NCBI GenBank assembly: GCA_018817515.1
Contig: JAHIUD010000076.1
Coordinates: forward strand, 1 to 40,718
Reading direction: 5' to 3'
DNA length: 40,718 bases
Source: Pseudomonadota bacterium
Lineage (GTDB): Bacteria; Desulfobacterota; Desulfovibrionia; Desulfovibrionales; Desulfovibrionaceae
A model generated the notes under the pieces. It saw only the letters and a program-made list of their open reading frames with translations. It ran no database searches and was not told the origin of the DNA. Shown here piece after piece: positions 13,556 through 22,170 of this stretch; position 1 is the stretch's first letter, and each line of letters opens with the position of its first letter. The position numbers and the translations under genes are program-made.

Positions 13556-13590
13556 TTCCTACACTTTTGGTGTGTAGGTCTGTGTAGGAA
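13556..13590. promoter_or_regulatory. Repeated TTCCTACAC / GTGTAGG(AA) element, probable upstream activator site
   Basis: Three copies of one element occur within 35 bases: TTCCTACAC (13556-13564, inverted), GTGTAGG (13572-13578) and GTGTAGGAA (13582-13590). The outer pair forms a 9-bp perfect inverted repeat and the two right-hand copies repeat at 10 bases, one helical turn. The block lies about 100-135 bases upstream of the predicted nifH start and about 115-145 bases from the nifV start, the usual position for a sigma-54 activator site. It is not the classical NifA site TGT-N10-ACA, which I could not find here. Confidence 0.55.
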
Positions 13591-13620
13591 ACATACCCGA
13601 GCCCAGCGCTTATGGCGAGA

Positions 13621-13657
13621 AAAAACGCGTTGATATCACGCTGTTATAAAAACGCGT
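13621..13657. repeat. Paired AAAAACGCGT direct repeats flanking the IHF-like site
   Basis: AAAAACGCGT occurs at 13621-13630 and again at 13648-13657, a 27-base period. Because ACGCGT is itself palindromic, the pair also reads as an imperfect dyad with GATAT and TTATA on the inner sides. It lies just upstream of the nifH sigma-54 promoter and could bind a regulator such as a ModE-like or redox factor; no identity is claimed. Confidence 0.35.
13634..13646 (+). promoter_or_regulatory. Possible IHF site in nifH promoter region
   Basis: TATCACGCTGTTA matches the IHF consensus WATCARNNNNTTR at all fixed positions except R (C here). It sits between the repeated upstream element and the -24/-12 promoter, where IHF bends DNA so that NifA can touch sigma-54 polymerase. 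A 13-base degenerate match can arise by chance. Confidence 0.4.
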
Positions 13658-13662
13658 GAGTC

Positions 13663-13680
13663 CTGGCACAGCCCTTGCCT
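13663..13680 (+). promoter_or_regulatory. Sigma-54 (-24/-12) promoter for nifH operon
   Basis: CTGGCACAGCCCTTGCCT contains TGGCAC (13664-13669) and TTGC (13675-13678) with 10 bases between the invariant GG and GC. This is a near-perfect sigma-54 promoter. The start would fall near 13690, with the AGGAG ribosome site (13711-13715) and nifH ATG (13722) following. Confidence 0.93.
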
Positions 13681-13709
13681 TAGGGGTCGTGTTCCCAAAC
13701 CCATTTTGA

Positions 13710-14561
<852 letters not shown>

Positions 14562-14591
14562 CTACAACGAAAAGACGAGGAGGGAAATTCT

Positions 14592-14936
14592 ATGATCATG
14601 GTGAGAGCAATCGTTCGTCCCGAGAAGGCTGATGACGTTTTGGCAGCCCTCATGGACGCCGGCTTCCCCGCAGTGACCAAGTTCTCCGTGGCCGGTCGCG
14701 GCAAGCAGCGCGGCATCAAAATCGGCGAAGTGACCTACGACGAGATCCCCAAGACCATGCTCATGAGCGTGGTCAAGAACGCCGACCGCGACTTCGTCAT
14801 CGAGACCATCATGGCTGCGGCGCGCTCCGGCGTGAAGGGCGCCTTCGGTGACGGCAAGATCTTCGTCAGCCCGGTGGAAGAGGTCTACACCGTCAGCTCC
14901 GGAGTTTGCGAAACGGCCACACCCGAGGAGGCGTAG
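14592..14936 (+). CDS. nifI1: P-II-like nitrogenase regulator NifI1
   Basis: The 114-residue protein has the P-II fold pattern: N-terminal strand MVRAIVRPEKADDVLAAL, a shortened T-loop region (~36-55) and the C-terminal GDGKIFVSPVEEVYTV motif typical of GlnB-like proteins. It lacks the usual uridylylated YRG tyrosine motif of GlnB. Its place between nifH and nifD identifies it as NifI1. In methanogens NifI1 and NifI2 form a complex that binds NifDK and blocks activity when nitrogen is sufficient, relieved by 2-oxoglutarate. The same post-translational switch-off is inferred here. Confidence 0.95.
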   Translation: MIMVRAIVRPEKADDVLAALMDAGFPAVTKFSVAGRGKQRGIKIGEVTYDEIPKTMLMSVVKNADRDFVIETIMAAARSGVKGAFGDGKIFVSPVEEVYTVSSGVCETATPEEA

Positions 14937-14941
14937 CCTTT

Positions 14942-15316
14942 ATGAAGGAAGTCATCGCAGTGGTGCGCATGAACATGATGAACCGCACCAAGCAGGCCCT
15001 CACCGACGCCGGCATCGACGGCTTCTTCGCCCACGAGGCGCAAGGCAGGGGCGTCGGCATGGTCAATCCCCACGTTCTGCAGGGTGCGGCCAGCGGCTAT
15101 GAAGAGGCAGTGGCGTTGCTGGGCGAGAAGGGCAAGCTCTACCCCAAGCGCATGGTCACCGTGGTGGTGCCGGACAAGGCCGTCAAGACAGTGATCAAGA
15201 CCATCATCGAAGTGAACCAGACCGGCAAGCCCGGCGACGGCAAAATCTTCGTCATGCCCGTGGCCGACGCAGTGCGCGTGCGCACCGCCGAGTCCGGTGA
15301 AAAGTCCATCATCTAA
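14942..15316 (+). CDS. nifI2: P-II-like nitrogenase regulator NifI2
   Basis: The 124-residue protein starts at ATG 14942, five bases after the nifI1 stop, with GAGGAG of the ribosome site lying inside the end of nifI1; translation is therefore probably coupled. It is P-II-like: KEVIAVVRMNMMNRTKQAL at the start, a T-loop region with GRGVGMVN and LYPKRMVTVVVPD, and GDGKIFVMPVADAVRVRT at the end. NifI2 carries the larger T-loop that in the methanogen system contacts dinitrogenase. It partners NifI1. Confidence 0.95.
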   Translation: MKEVIAVVRMNMMNRTKQALTDAGIDGFFAHEAQGRGVGMVNPHVLQGAASGYEEAVALLGEKGKLYPKRMVTVVVPDKAVKTVIKTIIEVNQTGKPGDGKIFVMPVADAVRVRTAESGEKSII

Positions 15317-15351
15317 CGGCCCATCATCATTAAGGGTAAGGAGCCAATACC

Positions 15352-16986
15352 ATGGCCATACAGAACAAGCACGCTGAGTGGACCCCCACCGAGGTCAAGG
15401 AGGAGATGCTCAAGAAGTATCCCGCCAAGGTGGCCCGCAAGCGCGCCTCGTCCATCCTCATCAATGAGGCGCTCTCCAACACCACGCCGGAAATCCAGGC
15501 CAACGTGCGCACCATTCCCGGCATCATCACCATGCGCGGCTGCACCTACGCCGGTTGCAAGGGCGTCATCATGGGCCCCACCCGGGACATCGTGAACCTG
15601 GTGCACGGGCCCATCGGCTGCAGCTTCTACGCCTGGCTCACCCGCCGCAACCAGACCGACGCAGGCGAGGCCGGCGAGAACTACATGACCTACTGCTTCA
15701 GCACGGACATGCAGGACTCCGACGTCATCTTCGGCGGCGAGAAGAAGCTCAAGGCCGCCATCCAGGAAGCCTACGACCTGTTCCATCCCAAGGGCATCGC
15801 GGTGTTCGCCACCTGCCCGGTCGGCCTCATCGGCGACGACATCCACGCCGTGGCCAAGGAGATGAAGGAAAAGTTCGGCGACTGCAACGTCTTCGCCTTC
15901 TCCTGTGAAGGGTACAAGGGCGTCAGCCAGTCCGCCGGCCACCACATCGCCAACAACCAGGTCTTCAAGCACCTTGTTGGCCAGAACGACGAGAAGAAGC
16001 CCGGCGAGTACAAGATCAACCTGCTCGGCGAGTACAACATCGGCGGCGACGGTTTCGAGATCGACCGCATCCTGAAGCTTTGCGGCATCAGCAACATCGC
16101 CACCTTCTCCGGCAACTCCACTTACGACCAGTTCGCCAGCGCGCACACGGCCGACTTGTCCTGCGTCATGTGCCACCGCTCCATCAACTACGTGGCCGAC
16201 ATGCTGGAGACCAAGTACGGCATCCCCTGGATCAAGGTGAACTTCATCGGCGCCGAGGCCACGGCCAAGTCCTTACGCAAGATCGGCCAGTACTTCGGCG
16301 ACAAGGCCCTCATCGACCGCATCGAGGCCGTCATCGCCGCCGAGATGCCCGCCGTGAAGGCCGCCATCGCCGACGTGCTCCCCCGCACCCAGGGCAAGAC
16401 CGCCATGCTCTTCGTCGGCGGCTCGCGCGCCCACCACTACATGGAGCTCTTTGGCGAGCTGGGCATGAAGACCGTGAGCACGGGCTACGAGTTCGGCCAC
16501 CGCGACGACTACGAAGGCCGCGAAGTCATCCCGAACCTCAAGGTCGACGCGGACTCCCGCAACATCGAGGAGATCGAGGTCGAGGCCGATCCCGACAAGT
16601 ACGCCCCGCGCAAGACCGCGGAGGAGCTGAAGGCTCTTGAGGACGGCGGCTTCGAGTTCAAGGATTACAAGGGCCTGATTCCGGACATGGACAAGGGCAC
16701 CCTCGTCATCGACGACCTCAATCAGTACGAGGCAGAGAAGCTGGTCGAGCTGATCAAGCCGGACCTCTTCTGCGCGGGCATCAAGGAGAAGTACTCCATC
16801 CAGAAGCTCGGCATCCCCATGAAGCAGTTGCACAGCTATGACTACGGCGGACCCTACGCGGGATTCAAGGGCGCGGTGAACTTCTACAAGGAGATCGACC
16901 GCCTCGTGAACAGCAAGGTCTGGGGTTACATGAAGGCCCCCTGGCAGGAGAACCCCGAACTCTCGGCCACCTACGTCTGGGAATAG
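15352..16986 (+). CDS. nifD: Nitrogenase MoFe protein alpha chain
   Basis: The 544-residue subunit holds FeMo-cofactor and half of the P-cluster. P-cluster ligands are C64 (MRGCTYAGC), C90 (HGPIGCSFY) and C155 (ATCPVGLIGDD). FeMo-cofactor ligands are C274 (VMCHRS) and H494 (KQLHSYDY); the homocitrate-side SQSAGHH motif (~192-198) is also present. It is about 50 residues longer than Azotobacter NifD because of an insertion around 390-450, as in clostridial and methanogen-type molybdenum enzymes, which matches the presence of nifI1 and nifI2. AAGGAG lies upstream of the start. It acts with NifK as a heterotetramer in the cytoplasm. Confidence 0.99.
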   Translation: MAIQNKHAEWTPTEVKEEMLKKYPAKVARKRASSILINEALSNTTPEIQANVRTIPGIITMRGCTYAGCKGVIMGPTRDIVNLVHGPIGCSFYAWLTRRNQTDAGEAGENYMTYCFSTDMQDSDVIFGGEKKLKAAIQEAYDLFHPKGIAVFATCPVGLIGDDIHAVAKEMKEKFGDCNVFAFSCEGYKGVSQSAGHHIANNQVFKHLVGQNDEKKPGEYKINLLGEYNIGGDGFEIDRILKLCGISNIATFSGNSTYDQFASAHTADLSCVMCHRSINYVADMLETKYGIPWIKVNFIGAEATAKSLRKIGQYFGDKALIDRIEAVIAAEMPAVKAAIADVLPRTQGKTAMLFVGGSRAHHYMELFGELGMKTVSTGYEFGHRDDYEGREVIPNLKVDADSRNIEEIEVEADPDKYAPRKTAEELKALEDGGFEFKDYKGLIPDMDKGTLVIDDLNQYEAEKLVELIKPDLFCAGIKEKYSIQKLGIPMKQLHSYDYGGPYAGFKGAVNFYKEIDRLVNSKVWGYMKAPWQENPELSATYVWE

Positions 16987-16999
16987 CGAGGATCACACT

Positions 17000-18373
17000 A
17001 TGTTGCTCAGACACACACCCAAGGAAATCAACGAGCGCAGCGCTCTGGTCATCAACCCGGCCAAGACCTGCCAGCCCATCGGCGCAATGTACGCAGCACT
17101 CGGCGTCCACGGCTGCCTTCCGCACAGCCACGGCTCCCAGGGCTGCTGCGCCTACCACAGAAGCGCCTTGACCAAGCACTACAAGGAGCCCATCAGCGCC
17201 GCCACCAGCTCCTTCACCGAGGGCGCCAGCGTCTTCGGCGGCCAGGCCAACCTGCTGCAGGCCATCGAGAACATCTTCACGGTCTACGAGCCGGAAGTCA
17301 TCGCCGTGCACACCACCTGCCTGTCGGAGACCATCGGCGACGACATCAAGCAGATCCGCGACAAGGCGGAGAAGCAAGGCCTCGTGCCCAAGGGCAAGCA
17401 CATCATCTACTGCAACACCCCGAGCTACATCGGCTCGCATGTCACCGGCTTCTCCAACATGGTCAGAGGCATGACCGAACTCGCCGAAAACACGGGCAAG
17501 AAGAACGGCAAGGTCAACGTCATCCCCGGCTGGGTCGAGCCTTCGGACATGGAGGAGATCAAGCGCATCGCGGCCCTCATGGCCGTGCCCATCACCCTGT
17601 TCCCGGACACCTCCGGCGTGCTGAACGGTCCCCTCTCCGGCGAATACCACATGTTCCCGGAAGGCGGCGTGACCATCAAGGAGCTCAAGGAAGCCGGCGA
17701 TGCCATCGGCACCCTGGCGCTGGGCGAATGGTGCAGCGCGGACGCTGCACGCACCCTGGACACCCGCTGCAAGGTGCCCTGCAAGGTGCTGGACATGCCC
17801 TTCGGGCTCAAGGCCACGGACCGCTTCGTGGACACCCTGCGGACCATCGCGGGCACCAGCGTGCCCGAGGAGATCACCCGCGAGCGCGGCCAGCTGGTGG
17901 ACATGATCAGCGACTCCCACCAGTACTACTACCAGAAGAAGGTTGCGCTCTACGGCGACCCCGACCAGTTGATCGCCATGACCGAGTTCCTGGTGTCCAT
18001 CGACATGTGGCCCACGCACCTTGTCACCGGCACCCCGGGCAAGAAGTTCGAGAAGCGCATCCAGGAACTGACCGCGCACCTGCCCTATGAGGTCAACGTC
18101 AAGGCCGGCGGCGACATGTTCCTGCTGCACCAGTGGATCAAGAACGAGCCCGTGGACCTGCTCATTGGCAACACCTACGGCAAGTACATCGCCCGCGACG
18201 AGGACGTGCCCTTCCTGCGCTGGGGCTTCCCCATCCTGGACCGCATGGGGCACCAGTACTTCCCCACCGTCGGTTACAAGGGCGGGCTGCGCCTCCTGGA
18301 GAAGATCCTGGGCCTGATCCTGGACCGCAAGGACCGCGACGACTCCGAGATCCAGTTCGAGCTGACCCTGTAA
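17000..18373 (+). CDS. nifK: Nitrogenase MoFe protein beta chain
   Basis: The 457-residue subunit has P-cluster ligands C24 (KTCQPIG), C49 (HGSQGCC) and C107 (TTCLSETIGDD). The NTPSYIGSHVTGF segment corresponds to the serine-containing P-cluster loop. It lacks the ~50-residue N-terminal extension of Azotobacter NifK, as usual for the clostridial/methanogen-type group. It starts 13 bases after nifD, behind a GCGAGGAT ribosome site, and ends just before a strong stem-loop at 18392-18421 that may protect the nifHDK message. Confidence 0.99.
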   Translation: MLLRHTPKEINERSALVINPAKTCQPIGAMYAALGVHGCLPHSHGSQGCCAYHRSALTKHYKEPISAATSSFTEGASVFGGQANLLQAIENIFTVYEPEVIAVHTTCLSETIGDDIKQIRDKAEKQGLVPKGKHIIYCNTPSYIGSHVTGFSNMVRGMTELAENTGKKNGKVNVIPGWVEPSDMEEIKRIAALMAVPITLFPDTSGVLNGPLSGEYHMFPEGGVTIKELKEAGDAIGTLALGEWCSADAARTLDTRCKVPCKVLDMPFGLKATDRFVDTLRTIAGTSVPEEITRERGQLVDMISDSHQYYYQKKVALYGDPDQLIAMTEFLVSIDMWPTHLVTGTPGKKFEKRIQELTAHLPYEVNVKAGGDMFLLHQWIKNEPVDLLIGNTYGKYIARDEDVPFLRWGFPILDRMGHQYFPTVGYKGGLRLLEKILGLILDRKDRDDSEIQFELTL

Positions 18374-18391
18374 CCTCCCCTGTCCCCTGGT

Positions 18392-18421
18392 CCGGGCCCC
18401 TCCACAGGCGAGGGCGCCCGG
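18392..18421 (+). other. GC-rich stem-loop after nifK
   Basis: CCGGGC-CCCT (18392-18401) pairs with AGGG-c-GCCCGG (18411-18421), with one bulged C and a 9-base loop. No T-run follows, so it is not a classical terminator. It could stabilise the 3' end of an nifHI1I2DK transcript or cause partial termination, giving lower expression of the assembly genes downstream. Confidence 0.5.
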
Positions 18422-18475
18422 CCCCGGGGCGGGACAAACGCCGCCATGAACAGGCCGCACGAACAGGAGCCTCAG

Positions 18476-19825
18476 ATGACCAACGCGACCAATCCCAGCC
18501 TCACCCGGTCCGCCTGCGCAAAGGGCGGGAGCATCTACCTGCCCGTGGCAGCCAAGACCAACGTGCGCCGCCGCTTCGGCGAGCCCGAGACGCCGGGCCG
18601 CGCCCTTTCCCCCCGCGACGTCTGCCAGTGGCTGGACCGCGTGCTGGCCGACACCACGGACGGCGGCGTGAAGCTTTCCACCGTTGGCATCAACGGCCCC
18701 GGCGACCCCCTGGCCGACCCGGCCACGACCCTTGAGACCCTGCGCGCCGTTCGCGCCGCGCACCCGGAGCTGGCCCTGAGCCTGACCACCATCGGCCTGT
18801 GCCCCCAGGACACCACCATCGCCGAACTGGCCGGCCAGCTCGCCGCGGCCGGTGTCTCGCAGGTGACGCTGCTGGTGGACGCGGTGGACCCGGTCATCGT
18901 GGAAAAGCTTTTCGCCTGGATTCGTCCCGGCAAGCGCACCCTGCCCCTGCCCGAGGCCTGCCGCATGCTCGTGGACTCCCAGGCCCAGGCCATCCGCTTC
19001 TTTCGCGAGGCCGGACTCTTCGTCAAGGTCAACATGACCGTGTACGCGGGCATCAACGAAGACCACGTGCCCGACGTGGCGAGCATCGTGGCGTCCCTTG
19101 GCGCGGACATGCTGGCCGTGCTGCCCTTCACCCCGGCCGCCCCGGTTCTGGCCGCCAGCTCCTGCGGTTGCGACAGCGTGCCCTGCACGCCTGTGAAGTG
19201 TTCCTCCTGCGCCACGTCCTCCAGCTGCGGCAGCAAGCCCGCCGAGCTGCCCGACGCCCTGGCCGAGGAGCTGGAGACCCCGGCCCTGCCCCCGCTGGCG
19301 CCCGAACGCCTGGCCGAGCTGCGCGCCACCGCCGCGCGGATCATCGCCCTGGTGCCCGAGGCCGACCCCTGCGGCCAGGACATCACCTGGGTTGAAAACG
19401 CCGGGGCCGCCGCAGTGCTGGACCTCCAGAACCCGGCCCTGCCCAAGCCCGCGCCCGGTCGCCCCAACGTGGCCGTGGCCAGCTCCGGCGGGCTTGAGGT
19501 CGACCTGCACCTGGGCCAGGCCATCCGCTTTCTGATCTACGGCCCCCGCGAGCGCGACGGCCTGCCGAGCCTTTTGTGCACCCGCGACGCCCCGGAGCCG
19601 GTGGCCACGGGCTCCGGCACGGGCGACGCGCGCTGGAACGCCCTGGCCGACACCCTGTCCGACTGCTTCGCCATCCTGGCCTCCAGCGTGGGCCAGAACC
19701 CCCGCAAGGTGCTCTCCGAGCGCGGCATCACGGTCATGACCACCGAGGCCGACGTCCAATCCGCAGTGGACGCCCTGTTCGGCGGCGGAAAAAAAAACGG
19801 CAAGAAACGTGTGAAAGCTGACTGA
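18476..19825 (+). CDS. NifB paralogue without radical-SAM cysteines, with C-terminal NifX-like domain
   Basis: The 449-residue protein (start at ATG 18476 with AGGAG upstream; an earlier ATG at 18446 has a weaker site) aligns by eye with NifB encoded at 23620. LPVAAKTNV matches NifB LPVAPKCNI, but the C-X3-C-X2-C cluster motif is replaced (KTNVRRRFG). The GPGDP SAM-site motif (74-78) and a VKVNMTVYAGIN strand (183-194) remain. The NifB HCRRC motif is lost. A new Cys-rich insert with C230, C232, C237, C242, C245 and C251 appears instead. Residues ~330-435 form the NifX/NafY-type cofactor-binding domain (VAVASSGGLEVDLHLGQA). It cannot be a normal radical-SAM enzyme and is probably a scaffold, carrier or NifB partner. 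Confidence 0.85.
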   Translation: MTNATNPSLTRSACAKGGSIYLPVAAKTNVRRRFGEPETPGRALSPRDVCQWLDRVLADTTDGGVKLSTVGINGPGDPLADPATTLETLRAVRAAHPELALSLTTIGLCPQDTTIAELAGQLAAAGVSQVTLLVDAVDPVIVEKLFAWIRPGKRTLPLPEACRMLVDSQAQAIRFFREAGLFVKVNMTVYAGINEDHVPDVASIVASLGADMLAVLPFTPAAPVLAASSCGCDSVPCTPVKCSSCATSSSCGSKPAELPDALAEELETPALPPLAPERLAELRATAARIIALVPEADPCGQDITWVENAGAAAVLDLQNPALPKPAPGRPNVAVASSGGLEVDLHLGQAIRFLIYGPRERDGLPSLLCTRDAPEPVATGSGTGDARWNALADTLSDCFAILASSVGQNPRKVLSERGITVMTTEADVQSAVDALFGGGKKNGKKRVKAD

Positions 19826-19885
19826 GCCCAATATCACTGTCTGATACAAACGAAACAATAACCTCAAGCTTCAAGGAGCATCACC

Positions 19886-20194
19886 ATGGCGCTGCCCGAA
19901 AAACTCATCCTGGTCTGTCAGAGCTTCCGCCTCGGCAAGGAGCCCAAGGGCATCTGCCACAAGGGCACCGAAGGCCTGGGCCTGCTGCAATACATCGAGG
20001 AAGGCATCCTGGACCGCGGCCTGGACGTGCAGGTGGCCACCACCGGTTGCCTCAAGCAGTGCGAAAAGGGCCCCATCCTGGTGATCCAGCCCGACAACCT
20101 CTGGTTCAAGGGCGTGAACAGCGAAGAAGCCATCGACGCCATCCTGGACGGCCTGGAATCCGGCGAGCCCGCCGCCGAGTACCTGTTGTCCTAG
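19886..20194 (+). CDS. Thioredoxin-like [2Fe-2S] ferredoxin
   Basis: The 102-residue protein has ligand cysteines C11, C24, C55 and C59 in the C-X12-C ... C-X3-C spacing of the thioredoxin-fold [2Fe-2S] ferredoxins (Clostridium pasteurianum type / Azotobacter FdI-Shethna family). AAGGAG precedes the ATG. Members of this family are common in nif operons and have been proposed as electron donors to nitrogenase or to NifB-type assembly steps. Here it sits between the degenerate NifB paralogue and the acetyltransferase. Its redox partner is not shown by the sequence. Confidence 0.92.
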   Translation: MALPEKLILVCQSFRLGKEPKGICHKGTEGLGLLQYIEEGILDRGLDVQVATTGCLKQCEKGPILVIQPDNLWFKGVNSEEAIDAILDGLESGEPAAEYLLS

Positions 20195-20218
20195 TCCTGA
20201 CCAACTGAGGAGCATTTC

Positions 20219-20689
20219 ATGACCGCCGCCTGCACCCTCCGCGAAGCCCGCACCACCGACCTGGACGCCCTGGTCGACCTTCTGGGGTTGCTCTTCACCC
20301 TGGAGGCGGACTTTGCGGTGGATGCGCGGCGGCAGCGTGACGGCCTCTTGCAGATGCTTGAGGGCGCCAAGAACCGCCTGGTGCTCGTGGCCACCATCCC
20401 AGGGGAAGGGGCTGGCGTGGTGGTCGGCATGGCCACTGCCCAGGTGGTCATCTCCACCGCCGAGGGCGGCCCGGCGCTCCTGGTGGAAGACGTCGTGGTC
20501 CGGCCCGAGTCCCGTGGCCAGGGCATCGGCCGCGCCCTGCTCGCGCGCATCGAAGCCTGGGGCCTGCGCCTGGGCGCCACGCGCCTGCAGCTCCTGGCCG
20601 ACAAGGGCAACGCGCCGTCCCACGCCTTCTACCGCGCCTGCGGCTTCACGCCCACCAACCTCGTCTGCCTGCGGCGCACCCTGCCCTAG
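20219..20689 (+). CDS. GNAT-family N-acetyltransferase in the nif operon
   Basis: The 156-residue protein shows the GNAT fold: the acetyl-CoA pyrophosphate loop RGQGIGRAL (99-107) after the VEDVVVRPE strand, and the C-terminal NAPSHAFYRACGF motif (131-143). It starts 24 bases after the ferredoxin stop with a GAGGAG ribosome site, and ends 26 bases before nifE, so it is inside the operon. The substrate is unknown. It could acetylate a nif protein lysine or a small metabolite such as an amine. It is not one of the classical nif genes. Confidence 0.88.
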   Translation: MTAACTLREARTTDLDALVDLLGLLFTLEADFAVDARRQRDGLLQMLEGAKNRLVLVATIPGEGAGVVVGMATAQVVISTAEGGPALLVEDVVVRPESRGQGIGRALLARIEAWGLRLGATRLQLLADKGNAPSHAFYRACGFTPTNLVCLRRTLP

Positions 20690-20715
20690 GGCAGCGCGGG
20701 ATAAGGGAGTCCACC

Positions 20716-22167
20716 ATGACCGAGACAGCCAAGGCCATCACACCCGAGGTCATCACCTGCCCTGAAGAGCACGTGGCCATTTTTGAGGAAAGAAGGGACC
20801 AGATCCACCGCATCGGAGAAGGCGACTTCTCCATGGCCTGCAACCGCGACTCGCTGGCCGGGGCCGTGAGCCAGCGCGCCTGCGTGTTCTGCGGCTCGCG
20901 CGTGGTGCTCTACCCCATCGCCGACGCCCTGCACCTGGTGCACGGGCCCATCGGCTGCGCGGCCTACACCTGGGACATCCGCGGCTCGCTCTCAAGCGGC
21001 CCGGAGCTGCACCGCCTGTCCTTCAGCACCGATCTGCAGGAGCTGGACGTGGTTTTCGGCGGCGAGAAGAAGCTGGCCAAGGCGCTGGACGAGCTCATCC
21101 CGCGCTACGAGCCAAAGGCCGCCTTTGTTTACTCCACCTGCATCGTGGGCCTCATCGGCGACGATTTGGCCGCCGTGTGCAAGGCCGCCAGCGCACGTCA
21201 CGGCATCCCGGTCATCCCGGTGCAGAGCGAAGGCTTCAAGGGCAACAAGCGCGAGGGCTACCTGGCCGCGTGCAAGGCCATGCGCACGCTGGTCGGCACC
21301 GGCGACACCTCCGACATTTCGAAGCTGTCCGTGAACATCATGGGCGACTTCAACCTCGCGGGCGAGACCTGGATCATCAAGGACTACCTGAGCCGCATGG
21401 GCATCCAGACCGTGGCCGGAATCACCGGCGACGGCCGGGTGGACGACCTCCGCCGGGCGCACGGGGCCGGGCTGAACATCGTGCAGTGCTCCGGTTCCAC
21501 CCAGGACCTGGCCAAGATGATGCGCGACGACTTCGGCATCCCCTTCCTGCGCGTGTCCTGGATCGGCATCGAGGACGTGGCCGAGAGCCTGTACGCCATT
21601 GCCGAGCATTTCGAGCTGACCCAGCCGGAGCTCGCCGCAGGCATCATGGAGCGCACGAGCAAGCTGGTGCGCGAGGAGCTGGCGGTGCTCATGCCGCAGC
21701 TCAAGGAGCTCCGCCGCGACCTGGAGGGCAAGAAGGCCGCCGTCTACGTGGGCGGCAGCTTCAAGGCCTTCTCCCTGGTCAAGGCCTTCCGGCACCTCGG
21801 CATGGAGGTGGTCATCGTGGGCTCCCAGACCGGCACCGAGGAGGACTACCGCGAGCTGGCCGCCATCTGCGCGCCCGGCACCATCGTGGTGGACGACGCC
21901 AACCCGCTGGAGCTCTCGGCCTTCATCAAGGAGAAGGACGTGGACGTGTTCGTGGGCGGCGTGAAGGAGCGGCCCATCGCCTTCAAGCTGGGCGTGGGCT
22001 TCTGCGACCACAACCACGAACGCAAGATCGCGCTGGAAGGCTTCGTCGGCATGCTGAACTTCGCCAAGGAGATCCACGCCTCGGTCATGAGCCCCATCTG
22101 GCAATTCGTGCCCCGGCGTGAGCTTCAGAACAGCGCGGCCCCCAGCAACGCGGGCGAGGAGGCATAG
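20716..22167 (+). CDS. nifE: FeMo-cofactor scaffold subunit NifE
   Basis: The 483-residue protein resembles NifD. Its cluster ligands are C56 (RACVFCGS), C81 (HGPIGCAAY) and C142 (STCIVGLIGDD), and C258 (NIVQCSGS) aligns with the NifD cofactor cysteine. The NifD histidine that binds the cofactor is not matched. NifEN receives the NifB product (NifB-co/L-cluster), then gains molybdenum and homocitrate with NifH. It starts with a GGGA-type site 26 bases after the GNAT gene; its stop is 3 bases before nifN, so the two are coupled. Confidence 0.97.
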   Translation: MTETAKAITPEVITCPEEHVAIFEERRDQIHRIGEGDFSMACNRDSLAGAVSQRACVFCGSRVVLYPIADALHLVHGPIGCAAYTWDIRGSLSSGPELHRLSFSTDLQELDVVFGGEKKLAKALDELIPRYEPKAAFVYSTCIVGLIGDDLAAVCKAASARHGIPVIPVQSEGFKGNKREGYLAACKAMRTLVGTGDTSDISKLSVNIMGDFNLAGETWIIKDYLSRMGIQTVAGITGDGRVDDLRRAHGAGLNIVQCSGSTQDLAKMMRDDFGIPFLRVSWIGIEDVAESLYAIAEHFELTQPELAAGIMERTSKLVREELAVLMPQLKELRRDLEGKKAAVYVGGSFKAFSLVKAFRHLGMEVVIVGSQTGTEEDYRELAAICAPGTIVVDDANPLELSAFIKEKDVDVFVGGVKERPIAFKLGVGFCDHNHERKIALEGFVGMLNFAKEIHASVMSPIWQFVPRRELQNSAAPSNAGEEA

Positions 22168-22170
22168 GCC

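Noticed and set aside
16865-19867. 1000-codon open frame on the minus strand across nifK and the NifB paralogue
   Set aside because: It lies opposite well-identified genes and shows the low-complexity composition typical of antisense shadows in GC-rich DNA.
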